From contig NZ_WKJK01000014.1 of the NCBI RefSeq assembly GCF_009674535.1, positions 1-64,000 on the forward strand: a stretch of 64,000 nucleotides of DNA. The letters run 5' to 3'. Within the stretch, counting starts at the first letter, position 1. Each line of letters opens with the position of its first letter. The position numbers and the translations under genes are program-made. Source of the DNA: Duganella guangzhouensis (GTDB taxonomy: Bacteria > Pseudomonadota > Gammaproteobacteria > Burkholderiales > Burkholderiaceae_D). Of this stretch, positions 51,221 to 60,550 are shown one piece after another. Below the pieces are notes generated by a model. The model was given only the letters and a program-made list of their open reading frames with translations, was not told where the DNA came from and searched no databases.

Positions 51221-53523
51221 AGATGAACATCGTATGCATAGGCGGTGGCCCGGCCGGCCTGTACTTCGCGCTGCTGATGAAGCGGCAGAATCCCGCGTAC
51301 CAGATCGTGGTGGTGGAGCGCAATCGTCCCTATGACACCTTCGGCTGGGGCGTGGTGTTCTCCGACCAGACGCTGGGCAATCTGGCCGAAGCCGATGCGC
51401 CGACCGCGCAGGCGATCGAAGCGGCGTTCAACCACTGGGACGATATCGATGTCTTCTTCAAGGGCGACAAGGTCACCTCGGGCGGTCATGGCTTCTGCGG
51501 CATCGGGCGCAAGCACCTGCTCAACATCCTGCAAATGCGTTGCGAGGAACTGGGCGTGCAACTGGTGTTTGAAACCGACGTCACTGACGACCAGGAGCTG
51601 GCCGAGCGCTACAACGCCGATCTGGTGATCGCATCCGACGGCTTGAACAGCCGCACCCGCGCGCGCTATGCGGACAGTTATCTGCCACAGATCGAGCCGC
51701 GTCATTGCCGCTTCGTGTGGCTGGGCACGCGCAAGAAGTTCGACGCCTTCACCTTCGTTTTCAAACAGACGGAGCATGGCTGGTTCCAGGCCCACATCTA
51801 CCAGTACGACGCCGACACCTCCACCTTCATCGTCGAGACGCCGGAAGAGGTGTGGCGCGCGCACGGGCTGGCGGACATGAGCCAGGAAGAAGCTATCGCC
51901 TTCTGCGAGCATCTGTTTGCCGACCATCTGGATGGCTGTCGGCTGATGTCCAACGCCGCCCACCAGCGCGGCTCCGCCATGTGGATCACTTTCCCGCGCA
52001 TCGTTTGCCAGCGCTGGGTACACTGGCACGATGCGGTGCCGGTGGTGCTGATGGGCGACGCCGCGCACAGCGCGCATTACTCTATCGGCTCCGGCACCAA
52101 GCTGGCGCTGGAAGACGCGATCGAGCTGGCGCGCTGCTTCGGGCGCCATCGCCATGCGCGCGAAGCGCTGGCCGATTACGAGGCGGCGCGCGCGGTAGAA
52201 GTTCTCAAACTGCAGAACGCCGCCCGCAATTCGATGGAATGGTTTGAGAACGTAGAGCGCTACAGCGCAATGGAGGCGCCGCAGTTTGCCTACTCGATGC
52301 TGACGCGCAGCCAGCGCCTGTCGCACGAAAACCTGCGCCTGCGCGATGCCGCCTACGTGGACGATTACGAGCGCTGGTTCGCGCAACGCGCCGCCGCGCA
52401 AGCCGGGGTGGCGGCGCCCGCCAGCACCACGCCACCGATGTTCACGCCTCATAAAGTGCGCGGCCTGACGCTGAAAAATCGTATCCTCGTATCACCGATG
52501 GCGCAGTACAGCGCGGTGGATGGCGTGGTGGGCGACTATCACCTGGCGCATCTGGGCGCGCGCGCGCTGGGCGGTGCGGCGCTGGTGTTTGCCGAGATGA
52601 CGTGTGTGTCGGCCGATGCGCGCATCACGCCATACTGCCCCGGCATGTATGCACCGGAGCATACGCAGGCATGGAAACGCATCGTCGATTTCGTTCATCA
52701 GCACAGCGATGCGGCGATCGCGCTGCAATTGGGGCACGCCGGCGCCAAGGGTTCCACGCGCGCCATGTGGGACGGCATCGACCAGCCGCTGGAGCGGGAC
52801 AACTGGCCGCTGGTGTCTGCCTCGGCGCAGCAGTATCTGAGCGGCGTGTCGCAGACCGCGCGCGCGATGACGACGGCCGACATGGACCGCGTGCAGGCCG
52901 ACTTCGTGCGCGCCACACTGGCCGCCAACGAAGCGGGCTTCGACTGGCTGGAGCTGCACTGTGCGCATGGCTATCTGCTGTCGTCCTTCATTTCGCCGCT
53001 GACCAACCAGCGCGGGGATGAATACGGCGGCAGCCTGGAAAACCGCTGCCGCTTCCCGTTGCGCGTGTTCGCGGCGATGCGCGCCTCGTGGCCATCGCAC
53101 AAGCCGATGAGCGTGCGCATCTCGGCGCATGACTGGGTGGAGGGCGGCATCACGCCGGACGACGCGGTGCGCATCGCGCGCCTGTTCAAGGCGGTGGGCG
53201 CGGACATGATCGACTGCTCGTCGGGACAGGTGAGCAAACAGGAAAAGCCGGTGTACGGGCGCATGTTCCAGACGCCGTTCGCGGACCGCATCCGCAACGA
53301 GGCCGGCATCGGCGCAATCGCAGTCGGTTCGATTTACGAGGCCGATCACGTCAACGGCATCATCGCCGCCGGCCGTGCCGATTTGTGCGCGGTGGGGCGT
53401 CCGCATCTGGCCAATCCGGCGTGGACGCTGGCGGAAGCGGCGCGCATCGGCTATAAGGCCGTGACGTGGCCCAAGCAGTACCTGGCAGGAAAACATCAAT
53501 TGGAAAGAAATCATGGAAGATGA
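51217..53523 (+). CDS. 2-aminobenzoyl-CoA monooxygenase/reductase (bifunctional FAD monooxygenase-OYE fusion)
   Basis: A 768-residue natural fusion. Residues 1-400 are a group A FAD monooxygenase (VCIGGGPAGLYFALLMKR, GDAAHSAHYSIGSGTKLALE); residues ~408-768 are an Old Yellow Enzyme-type FMN reductase (FTPHKVRGLTLKNRILVSP, ALQLGHAGAKG, HCAHGYLLSSFISPLTNQR). This architecture is that of Azoarcus evansii 2-aminobenzoyl-CoA monooxygenase/reductase and of salicylyl-CoA 5-hydroxylase homologues. It hydroxylates and then reduces the aromatic ring of the CoA thioester, so no ring-cleaving dioxygenase is needed. The ATG overlaps the ligase stop. Confidence 0.93.
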   Translation: MKMNIVCIGGGPAGLYFALLMKRQNPAYQIVVVERNRPYDTFGWGVVFSDQTLGNLAEADAPTAQAIEAAFNHWDDIDVFFKGDKVTSGGHGFCGIGRKHLLNILQMRCEELGVQLVFETDVTDDQELAERYNADLVIASDGLNSRTRARYADSYLPQIEPRHCRFVWLGTRKKFDAFTFVFKQTEHGWFQAHIYQYDADTSTFIVETPEEVWRAHGLADMSQEEAIAFCEHLFADHLDGCRLMSNAAHQRGSAMWITFPRIVCQRWVHWHDAVPVVLMGDAAHSAHYSIGSGTKLALEDAIELARCFGRHRHAREALADYEAARAVEVLKLQNAARNSMEWFENVERYSAMEAPQFAYSMLTRSQRLSHENLRLRDAAYVDDYERWFAQRAAAQAGVAAPASTTPPMFTPHKVRGLTLKNRILVSPMAQYSAVDGVVGDYHLAHLGARALGGAALVFAEMTCVSADARITPYCPGMYAPEHTQAWKRIVDFVHQHSDAAIALQLGHAGAKGSTRAMWDGIDQPLERDNWPLVSASAQQYLSGVSQTARAMTTADMDRVQADFVRATLAANEAGFDWLELHCAHGYLLSSFISPLTNQRGDEYGGSLENRCRFPLRVFAAMRASWPSHKPMSVRISAHDWVEGGITPDDAVRIARLFKAVGADMIDCSSGQVSKQEKPVYGRMFQTPFADRIRNEAGIGAIAVGSIYEADHVNGIIAAGRADLCAVGRPHLANPAWTLAEAARIGYKAVTWPKQYLAGKHQLERNHGR

Positions 53524-54001
53524 AGAACAACTCGACCTCGCCAGCAGGCTGACGCAGGATCACCACCAGTCGCTTAAACTGTGGCTGCGCATGCTGTCGT
53601 GCACCGTCAAGATCGAAAACGAAATCCGCACCCGCCTGCGTGCCACCTTCGGCATCACGCTGCCGCGCTTCGACTTGATGGCGCAGCTGGAACGCTACCC
53701 GCAAGGGTTGCGCATGGGCGAGCTGTCGAAACGGATGATGGTCACCGGCGGTAATATCACCGGCATCACCGATCAGCTGGAACAGGAAAAGCTGGTGGTG
53801 CGCGTGGCCGATCCCAAGGATGGTCGTGCCTACAGCGTCAAGCTGACCGCGGCTGGCCGCAAGGCGTTTGCCATTATGGCGGCCACGCACGAGGAATGGA
53901 TCGCAGAGCTGCTGCAGGACGTTTCCAGTAACGATAAGGCGCAGTTGATCGAGCTGCTGTCGCAAATGAAGAAACACCTGAACGCGGCGGATGAAAAATG
54001 A
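53513..54001 (+). CDS. MarR-family regulator of the aminobenzoate operon
   Basis: A 162-residue MarR regulator. Winged-helix region: LPRFDLMAQLERYPQGLRMG, then MMVTGGNITGITDQLEQEKL as recognition helix, and ADPKDGRAYSVKLT as wing. Its start overlaps the end of the monooxygenase/reductase gene by 11 bp. MarR regulators within aromatic acyl-CoA operons typically repress until an acyl-CoA intermediate binds; here 2-aminobenzoyl-CoA is the obvious candidate ligand. Confidence 0.9.
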   Translation: MEDEEQLDLASRLTQDHHQSLKLWLRMLSCTVKIENEIRTRLRATFGITLPRFDLMAQLERYPQGLRMGELSKRMMVTGGNITGITDQLEQEKLVVRVADPKDGRAYSVKLTAAGRKAFAIMAATHEEWIAELLQDVSSNDKAQLIELLSQMKKHLNAADEK

Positions 54002-54798
54002 GTACGCAACCCCAACACTTTTTGTATGAAGTCCGCGACGGCGTCGCCACGCTGACGCTGAATCGCCCCGAACGCAAAAATCCGCTGACCTTTGCATCGT
54101 ACGCCGAGTTGCGCGACCTGTTTCGCGCGCTGGCGGATGCAAACGATGTCAAGGCGGTGGTGCTGACTGGCGCCGGCGATAACTTCTGCTCCGGCGGCGA
54201 CGTGCATGACATCATCGGTCCGCTGACCAAACTGGATATGCCAGGCCTGCTGGCCTTCACCCGCATGACCGGCGATCTGGTGAAAGCCATGCGCGCCTGC
54301 CCGCAGCCGATAGTCGCCGCGATCGATGGCGTGTGCGCCGGCGCCGGTGCGATGCTGGCGCTGGCGTCCGACATCCGCCTCGGCACCGCGCGCAGCAAGA
54401 CTGCTTTTCTGTTCACCCGCGTCGGCCTGGCCGGCGCCGACATGGGGGCGTGCGCCTTGCTGCCGCGCGTGATTGGCCAGGGCCGCGCCTCGGAGCTGCT
54501 GTACACCGGCCGTTCGATGAACGGCGTCGAGGCCGAGCGCTGGGGGTTCTTCAACAGCGTGCACGAACCGGAAGCACTGTTGGAGGCGGCGCGCGCGTTC
54601 GCGCAAGGCCTGGCCAGCGGCCCGACTTTCGCGCACGGCATCACCAAGAAAATGCTGCAGCAGGAATGGAATATGGGCGTGGACGAGGCGATCGAAGCGG
54701 AAGCGCAGGCGCAGGCGATTTGCATGATGACGCAGGACTTCCATCGCGCCTACCACGCCTTCGTGGCGAAACAGAAACCGCAATTCGAAGGCAACTAA
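53998..54798 (+). CDS. Enoyl-CoA hydratase/isomerase family protein
   Basis: A 266-residue crotonase-fold enzyme with GAGDNFCSGGDVHDI and VCAGAGAMLALASDIRLGT forming the two oxyanion-hole loops, and GLAGADMGACALLPR. Asp of GADMG replaces the usual Glu, seen in hydrolase-like or specialised crotonases. In this operon it should act on ring-reduced or ring-opened CoA thioesters after the monooxygenase/reductase. It overlaps the MarR stop in ATGA fashion and the next start as TAATG. Confidence 0.9.
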   Translation: MSTQPQHFLYEVRDGVATLTLNRPERKNPLTFASYAELRDLFRALADANDVKAVVLTGAGDNFCSGGDVHDIIGPLTKLDMPGLLAFTRMTGDLVKAMRACPQPIVAAIDGVCAGAGAMLALASDIRLGTARSKTAFLFTRVGLAGADMGACALLPRVIGQGRASELLYTGRSMNGVEAERWGFFNSVHEPEALLEAARAFAQGLASGPTFAHGITKKMLQQEWNMGVDEAIEAEAQAQAICMMTQDFHRAYHAFVAKQKPQFEGN

Positions 54799-55940
54799 TG
54801 AGCGACAAGACTTACCTCGACTGGCCGTTCTTCGCGCCGCATCACGCGCAGCTGGAGCAGGCGCTGGATGCCTGGGCCGCGCGGCACGTGGCGCATGACC
54901 ACGGTCACGGCGGCGATGTCGACGCCGCCTGCCGCCAGCTGGTGCGCCAGTTGGGCGAGGGTGGCTGGCTGCATCATGCGGTCGGCGACAGCATCGATAC
55001 CCGCGCCATTTGCCTGATCCGTGAAACGCTGGCGCGTCACAACGGCCTGGCCGATTTTGCGTTTGCCATGCAGGGGCTGGGCTCGGGCGCCATCAGCCTG
55101 TTTGGCAGCGAGCAGCAGCGCGCGGCCTGGCTGCCACTGGTGGCGCGCGGTGACGCGATTGCGGCGTTTGCGCTGTCCGAACCGCAGGCCGGTTCGGACG
55201 TCGCCGCTATGCAGTGCGCGGCGGTGCGCGATGGCGATGAGTATGTGCTCAATGGCGAAAAGACCTGGATTTCCAATGGCGGCATCGCCGACTTTTACGT
55301 GGTGTTTGCGCGCACCGGCGAGCAGCCTGGCGCGCGCGGCATCAGCGCCTTCATCATCGAGGCGGATGCGCCGGGCTTCACGATCGCGGAGCGCATCAAT
55401 GTCATCGCTCCGCATCCGCTGGCGCGGCTGCGCTTCGATGGCTGCCGCATTCCGGCCGCGCAGCGCATCGGCGAGGCGGGGCAGGGCTTCAAGGTGGCGA
55501 TGGCCACGCTGGACGTGTTCCGCACTTCAGTGGCCGCCGCCGCGCTGGGCTTCGCCCGGCGCGCGCTGGATGAGGCCATGCAGCGCGTCACGCAGCGCCA
55601 GATGTTCGGCCAGCGCTTGGCCGACTTCCAGCTGACCCAGGCCAAGCTGGCCGACATGGCGATCCATATCGACAGCGCGGCGCTGCTGACCTATCGCGCC
55701 GCCTGGCAGCGTGACCAGGGCCGCAAGGTGACCAAGGAAGCGGCCATGGCCAAGCTGCACGCCACCGAAAGCGCACAGCAGGTGATCGACGCCGCGCTGC
55801 AGCTGTTCGGCGGCCTGGGCGTGGTCAGCGGCCAGCCGGTGGAAAGCCTGTACCGCGAAATCCGCGCGCTGCGCATCTACGAGGGCGCGAGCGAAGTGCA
55901 GCAGCTGATCATCGCGCGCGAACTGTTGAAGGAGGCATGA
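54798..55940 (+). CDS. Acyl-CoA dehydrogenase
   Basis: A 380-residue FAD acyl-CoA dehydrogenase. FALSEPQAGSDVAAM and WISNGGIADFYVVFAR are the flavin and substrate segments; QMFGQRLADFQLTQAKLADM and YREIRALRIYEGASEVQQLII complete the family. The catalytic Glu is expected in IYEGASE. It probably oxidises a cyclic or dicarboxylic acyl-CoA in the lower part of the aminobenzoyl-CoA route. The ATG overlaps the hydratase stop; an upstream in-frame extension is shadow sequence. Confidence 0.92.
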   Translation: MSDKTYLDWPFFAPHHAQLEQALDAWAARHVAHDHGHGGDVDAACRQLVRQLGEGGWLHHAVGDSIDTRAICLIRETLARHNGLADFAFAMQGLGSGAISLFGSEQQRAAWLPLVARGDAIAAFALSEPQAGSDVAAMQCAAVRDGDEYVLNGEKTWISNGGIADFYVVFARTGEQPGARGISAFIIEADAPGFTIAERINVIAPHPLARLRFDGCRIPAAQRIGEAGQGFKVAMATLDVFRTSVAAAALGFARRALDEAMQRVTQRQMFGQRLADFQLTQAKLADMAIHIDSAALLTYRAAWQRDQGRKVTKEAAMAKLHATESAQQVIDAALQLFGGLGVVSGQPVESLYREIRALRIYEGASEVQQLIIARELLKEA

Positions 55941-56332
55941 TGGAGATCTTGCAACCGCCAGGCTGGGCGCGGCCGCGCGGTTATGCCAACGGCGTGGCCG
56001 CCAGCGGCCGCATGGTGTTCGTCAGCGGCATGATCGGCTGGGACGGGCAGGGCGTGTTCCACACCGACGATTTCGCCGGCCAGACCCGTCAGGCGCTGCT
56101 CAACATCGTTGCCGTGCTGGCCGAGGCCGGCGCCCGGCCGGAGCACATCGTGCGCATGAGCTGGTACGTGGTCGACAAGCACGAATATGTGGCGGCCTAC
56201 AAGGACATCGGCGTCGCCTACCGCGAGATCATCGGCAAGCACTATCCGGCCATGACGGCGGTGCAGGTGGCGGCGTTGGTCGAGGAGAGGGCGCGGGTGG
56301 AGATCGAGGTGACGGCGGTGTTGCCGGCCTGA
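55937..56332 (+). CDS. RidA/YjgF-family protein of the aminobenzoate operon
   Basis: A 131-residue RidA-fold protein: GRMVFVSGMIGWDGQG, QTRQALLNIVAVLAEAGARPEHIVRM and YPAMTAVQVAALVEERARVEIEVTAV. RidA proteins hydrolyse reactive enamines and imines to carbonyls with release of ammonia. The Arg in EERARVEIE corresponds to the substrate-binding Arg105 of RidA. The monooxygenase/reductase product of the pathway is an enamine-type amino-oxocyclohexene carboxyl-CoA, so this protein is a candidate deaminase. It overlaps the dehydrogenase stop and ends the operon. Confidence 0.9.
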   Translation: MMEILQPPGWARPRGYANGVAASGRMVFVSGMIGWDGQGVFHTDDFAGQTRQALLNIVAVLAEAGARPEHIVRMSWYVVDKHEYVAAYKDIGVAYREIIGKHYPAMTAVQVAALVEERARVEIEVTAVLPA

Positions 56333-56352
56333 CCCCGATCCCGGCGCCGGCT

Positions 56353-57783
56353 TCAGGCCATGAAGCCCAGGTTGCGAGTGCTGAAGTTGAGGATATTCGG
56401 GAACACAGTGGGCAACTGGGCGGCGGTGACGCCAAACCAGGTCGCCAGCGTGGCGCCATACTGGTCGACCGAGGTGGTCGGCAAGAGTGCGCCGGAGCCG
56501 ATATCCAGTTCATGCCCCAGCGTGGTCGGCGGGAAGGTGCCGTAGATGTCCTTGCCCTTGACGGCGCCGCCGATCACAAAGTGATGGGCACCCCATCCAT
56601 GGTCGGTACCGTCGCCATTGCTGGAGAAGGTACGGCCAAAGTCGGAGGCGGTAAACAGCGTGACTTGCTTGCGCAAATCGACGCCCTGCAGGCTGGCAAG
56701 TATGGTGTCGAAGTACGCCACCGCGTGTGCCACCCGCGCCAGCAGGTCCGCTTGCAGGGTTTTCTGGTTGTCGTGGGTGTCGAAGCTGCCCAGGCTGACG
56801 TAGAACACCTGGCGTTTCACCCCCAGGTTGTCGCGGCCGGCGATCACGCGCGCCACGGTTTGCAGCTGGACCGCCAGCGGATTGACCGCGGCCACCTTGG
56901 TGTTGGGATTGATGTAGGTGCTCGGGTCGGGGACGCCGTTGGCGCCAGCCGGCGCGATCGCGCCGCCCAGGGTCGACTGCGCGGCCAGCGCGCGCCGCAT
57001 CACGGCGGCATGCTCATTTTCGATCAGATTGCTGCTGGTGCCGGTCACGATCGCGCGCAGCGGATTGGCGCCGGGCGCCACGCCAAACAGGTCGCCATCC
57101 ATATTCTGTACCGGCACCACGCCGGCGCTGCTGATCTGGTACTGGTTGATGGTGCGGCCGCTGAGGAACAAGGCATTGCCGCCGGCCGACACGCTGGCGA
57201 AGCTGGTACTGCTGTTCGAGGCCGCCAGCAGGTCGCCCATGCGGCCGCCCCAGCCAGAGCTGGCGCCTTCGGGCTGCGATGATTGCCACACCGCCTGCTG
57301 GTCGTTGTGCGAGAACAGCTTGGGCGGCAACACCGCCGTGCCGGCGACATACTGGGCTTTGGTGGTGGGCTGCACCAGCGTGCCCACGTTGGCAACGATG
57401 GCGGCGCGGCCCTGGTCGAACAATTGCTTGAGCGGTGACAGGCTGGGATGCAGCGCGAAGCTGCGGCCGGCCTGGCTGGTGGTCGGTACGATCGGCAGCA
57501 CGCCGCCGCTCAGGCCCACCGACGGCAGCGCGATCGAACCGCCATCCGCAGTGATGCGGGCCTGGGTGTAGCCGGTCCACGAGCTGCTGTCGGTGGCCAG
57601 CACGGTGTTGGCGTGGTCGTTGCCGCCAGTCATAAACAAGCATACCAGTGCCTTGTAATCGCTGGCATCGGCGGCGGCGGCGGCGCTCATCGCCGCCAGA
57701 TTCAGCGTAAAGGGGGTGACCGCGGCGCCGGTCAGTCCCAGCAGGGAACCCATGAAGCGGCGACGGGAGTGCAGAGTCGTCAT
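56353..57783 (-). CDS. DUF1501 family Tat-exported protein
   Basis: A 476-residue protein with a twin-arginine leader (HSRRRFMGSLLGLTGAA) and the DUF1501 (sulfatase-like alkaline-phosphatase-fold) core: FMTGGNDHANTVL, HPSLSPLKQLFDQGRAAIV, SLGSFDTHDNQ, FTASDFGRTFSSNGDGTDHG and WGAHHFVIGG. GAGGA precedes the ATG by 9 nt. DUF1501 proteins are almost always encoded with DUF1800 proteins, as here, and their substrate is unknown. It ends convergent to the RidA gene, 20 bp apart. Confidence 0.93.
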   Translation of the reverse strand: MTTLHSRRRFMGSLLGLTGAAVTPFTLNLAAMSAAAAADASDYKALVCLFMTGGNDHANTVLATDSSSWTGYTQARITADGGSIALPSVGLSGGVLPIVPTTSQAGRSFALHPSLSPLKQLFDQGRAAIVANVGTLVQPTTKAQYVAGTAVLPPKLFSHNDQQAVWQSSQPEGASSGWGGRMGDLLAASNSSTSFASVSAGGNALFLSGRTINQYQISSAGVVPVQNMDGDLFGVAPGANPLRAIVTGTSSNLIENEHAAVMRRALAAQSTLGGAIAPAGANGVPDPSTYINPNTKVAAVNPLAVQLQTVARVIAGRDNLGVKRQVFYVSLGSFDTHDNQKTLQADLLARVAHAVAYFDTILASLQGVDLRKQVTLFTASDFGRTFSSNGDGTDHGWGAHHFVIGGAVKGKDIYGTFPPTTLGHELDIGSGALLPTTSVDQYGATLATWFGVTAAQLPTVFPNILNFSTRNLGFMA

Positions 57784-57793
57784 GATTACATCC

Positions 57794-59515
57794 TCACTTT
57801 TGTACCAGATATTCGGGGGCGGCCATCGCCAGGAAAACCGCCAGATAAACGCGATTGCGCTTGGCCTTGGCAATCACCGTGCCATTCCAGGGCCGTGGAT
57901 CCTCGATCACCACGCCATTGATGGCGCTGATGATCTGATTGCGCAACTGGGTCGACATGGCGCCGCCATACAGCAGCAGGTTGATGCGGTCGACCAGGGC
58001 TTCCGGCTGCAGGATCAAGGTGTTCTCGGTGGTGTAGTCGGGCTTGATGTCGTTATAGCGACCGAAACCGTATTGCACCGTGTATTGCATGAAGTTCAGG
58101 TAACCCACCACTTCCGGCTCCGAGGTGATCTGCATTTCGGGCGCCACCATGCCGGCCGACGCCAGCGCGCTGTTGGGCGGGGTGTACGAAGGGCGATAGA
58201 AATTGAACACCGAGGCTGGCCGCATGGTGGTCTGGCCCAGGTTGGTCAACACGTCTTCCATCGGCTGGACCCGGAAATAGCCGGAATCGGACTTGGCGTT
58301 GAAGGCGCGCAGCCAGTTGGCCAGCCGCAGGATGGGTTCGCGCAGCTTGGCATTGCTGCCGACGCTGCGCGCCTCGCTATCCAGCAGAATGGCGCGGATC
58401 ACCGCCTTCATATCGCCGCGCACGCCGCTGCCATTGTTGTTGAAGGCGGCCGCGACCCGGCTGACATAGGCCGGGCTCGGGTTACTGGTGACCAGGCGTT
58501 GAATCAGCTGGCGGCCGATGAACGGGCCGACGTTGGGGTGGTTGAACAGGGCATCGAGGGCCTGCTTGAGTTCATCCGCCGCGCTGCCGCCGCCGCTCAA
58601 CGTGGTGCCGAGGAAGCTTTTCGACGCGCTGGAATGGTAGTTGCCGTAATTCTGCATCGGCGTCACGTCGGCGTTGGCATCGTACTTGGTGCCGTAAAAG
58701 CGCAGCACATCCTGGTCGGGGCCGGCCCAGCTCCAGCCGGTAAACACCTTGGCCAGCCCGGCCACGTCGTCATGGGTATAGGTTTCGATGGGCTTGCCGT
58801 TGCTGGTCTTGACGCTGCCGTCCTGGTTCAGTTGGTACAGGCCGATGGTCATCAGCTGCATCACTTCACGCGCAAAGTTTTCGTCGGGCAGGCGCTCTCC
58901 ACTTTCTTTCTGGTTGTGGAGATAGGTCAGGTAGATGCCCATCATCGGATTAGTGGCGACCGCCTGCAGCAGGTCGCGGAAATTGCCGAACGCGTATTTG
59001 CCGAGCAAATCGTAATAGTTGGCGACACCGCGCGGATGGACGTAGACATTGCCATCGGCGAAAGAAACCACCATGATCTGCGACAGCGCAAACGCCATCC
59101 GCTGGCGCAACTGGTCCTCGCCGAGGCGCGCCTGGCGCCAGAACGATTCCAGGAATTGGTCCACCGAGATCGGGGTATAGGGCGGCATCGGCCTGCCGTC
59201 CAGCCAGGCCAGATGGGTGCTTTGCGGCAGCGTGAATTGTTGCTCGATCCAGGCTGGCGCGCCCATGGCGGCGGTGCTGTTGATGCTGTCGATGGTGGGG
59301 CCAAAGCTGGCCTGCATCAGGAAGCGCGACGCCTGGGCGGCGGTCATCGCCGGGCTGGCGACGGCGCTGCCCGATACTGTCTGGGCGGCAAGTTGGTTGC
59401 GGAGGGCGGTCGGGGCGGTGGCGGCGTTACTGGTGTCCGGGGCGTCGCCGCCACATGCGCTCAGCAGCAGTAGCAGGGACAGCCAGAATCGGGCCGGCAG
59501 GTCTCGTAAAGTCAT
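57794..59515 (-). CDS. DUF1800 family lipoprotein
   Basis: A 573-residue protein with a lipoprotein signal (RFWLSLLLLLSACGG, Cys22 likely lipidated) and the DUF1800 core: ASRFLMQASFGPT, RMAFALSQIMVVS, LTYLHNQKESGERLPDENFAREVMQL in outline, GLAKVFTGWSWAG, PNVGPFIGRQLIQRLVTSNPSP and PEMQITSEPEVVGYLNFMQ. It is 10 bp upstream of the DUF1501 gene on the same strand. The pair is thought to be exported together; function unproven. Confidence 0.93.
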   Translation of the reverse strand: MTLRDLPARFWLSLLLLLSACGGDAPDTSNAATAPTALRNQLAAQTVSGSAVASPAMTAAQASRFLMQASFGPTIDSINSTAAMGAPAWIEQQFTLPQSTHLAWLDGRPMPPYTPISVDQFLESFWRQARLGEDQLRQRMAFALSQIMVVSFADGNVYVHPRGVANYYDLLGKYAFGNFRDLLQAVATNPMMGIYLTYLHNQKESGERLPDENFAREVMQLMTIGLYQLNQDGSVKTSNGKPIETYTHDDVAGLAKVFTGWSWAGPDQDVLRFYGTKYDANADVTPMQNYGNYHSSASKSFLGTTLSGGGSAADELKQALDALFNHPNVGPFIGRQLIQRLVTSNPSPAYVSRVAAAFNNNGSGVRGDMKAVIRAILLDSEARSVGSNAKLREPILRLANWLRAFNAKSDSGYFRVQPMEDVLTNLGQTTMRPASVFNFYRPSYTPPNSALASAGMVAPEMQITSEPEVVGYLNFMQYTVQYGFGRYNDIKPDYTTENTLILQPEALVDRINLLLYGGAMSTQLRNQIISAINGVVIEDPRPWNGTVIAKAKRNRVYLAVFLAMAAPEYLVQK

Positions 59516-59775
59516 TTCTTCGGGCTCAAGAATTGATAACGGGACCGATTTTAGGGCGATGTGGCCTTGCGGAAAGAATTGAATTTAATGGCGCGCGGCA
59601 ACATTGATAAATAGTAAGATAGTTGGCCGAAGTTGGCCGAAGTTGCGGCGAAAATGACTGAACTTTTCAGAATGAAAATAGATATTATTTTTCAGAAATG
59701 GGAATAAAGTGCAACAAAATATTGTAATTTTTTATTTGTCAAAACTTTATTTTGTTATTTTCCTATGGGGAATTT

Positions 59776-59799
59776 GCCTGCGGCCGGGCGGCCGCAGGC
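59776..59799 (-). terminator. Strong GC hairpin after the PEP-CTERM gene
   Basis: GCCTGCGGCC (59776-59785), loop GGGC, GGCCGCAGGC (59790-59799): a perfect 10-bp stem 10 bp after the PEP-CTERM gene stop. On the minus strand only AAATT follows, so it lacks a clear U-run. The rest of 59516-59809 is AT-rich, with a short tandem GTTGGCCGAA duplication near 59622-59642 and no gene. Confidence 0.5.
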
Positions 59800-59809
59800 G
59801 GGAGGGCGC

Positions 59810-60550
59810 TCAGGCGGCGTGGCGGCGGCGCGCCAGCAGCCCCAGTGCGCCCAAGCCAGCCAGCAACATCGCATAGCTGGCCGGTTCCGGCACCGGTGGC
59901 GTTTCGCCCGGGAAGGCGGTCAGGAAGGTGTAGTTCACCGCCAGCAGGGTGGCATTCGAGCTGTCGGTTGGCAGCCCCTGCGCGTTGTCCAGGCTGAGCA
60001 GGAAACTGTTATCCAGCAGCAACGCCGACACCGCCACATCGGACTGGCCGTGGGTTTGCGTGGTCGGGAAGATCGACGAGCTGAAATCGCCCTGGTAGCT
60101 ATAGCTGACGGCGTCCCAGTTGTAGTGCTGGCTGACGCCCGCAATCGAGCTGGTCTGGTTGCTGCCCCAGGTCAGGCTGCCGCCCACGTAGTTGGCGTAG
60201 TAGGCATCGACATTGTTTTCCGCATGGACCGAGGTGTAGGGCGTGACATCGAAATTGCCGATCAGGCTGGTGCTGACGTCGGCCTTCAGATTGAGGCCGC
60301 TGTGGGCGATCGCCACCACTTGCTGTGTGCCGCTGAGGCTGCCGTCAGCCGATAGTTGCAAGCCCAGCCGCAGCTCGTCACCCGAGACGGTGATGGAGCT
60401 GTAGACCGAGGCGTCATAATAGAAATCGATATTGGTGCCGCTGACCTTGGTCAGACCGGCCAGATTGACGGTGCCGCTGGGCGTGGCGTGGGCCAGGCTG
60501 CCGCTGCCGTACACCAGCAGGCCCAGCGCGATGGCGCGAATCATGTTCAT
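59810..60550 (-). CDS. PEP-CTERM sorted exported protein
   Basis: A 246-residue protein with an N-terminal signal peptide (to about AHA-T, residue 22), a Ser/Thr/Asn-rich beta-type body, and the C-terminal sorting signal VPEPASYAMLLAGLGALGLLARRR: a PEP motif, a TM helix and a basic tail. Exosortase cleaves such proteins and links them to exopolysaccharide or the surface. GGGAGG precedes the ATG. Downstream glycan-type genes on the same strand are consistent with envelope polysaccharide biology. Confidence 0.92.
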   Translation of the reverse strand: MNMIRAIALGLLVYGSGSLAHATPSGTVNLAGLTKVSGTNIDFYYDASVYSSITVSGDELRLGLQLSADGSLSGTQQVVAIAHSGLNLKADVSTSLIGNFDVTPYTSVHAENNVDAYYANYVGGSLTWGSNQTSSIAGVSQHYNWDAVSYSYQGDFSSSIFPTTQTHGQSDVAVSALLLDNSFLLSLDNAQGLPTDSSNATLLAVNYTFLTAFPGETPPVPEPASYAMLLAGLGALGLLARRRHAA

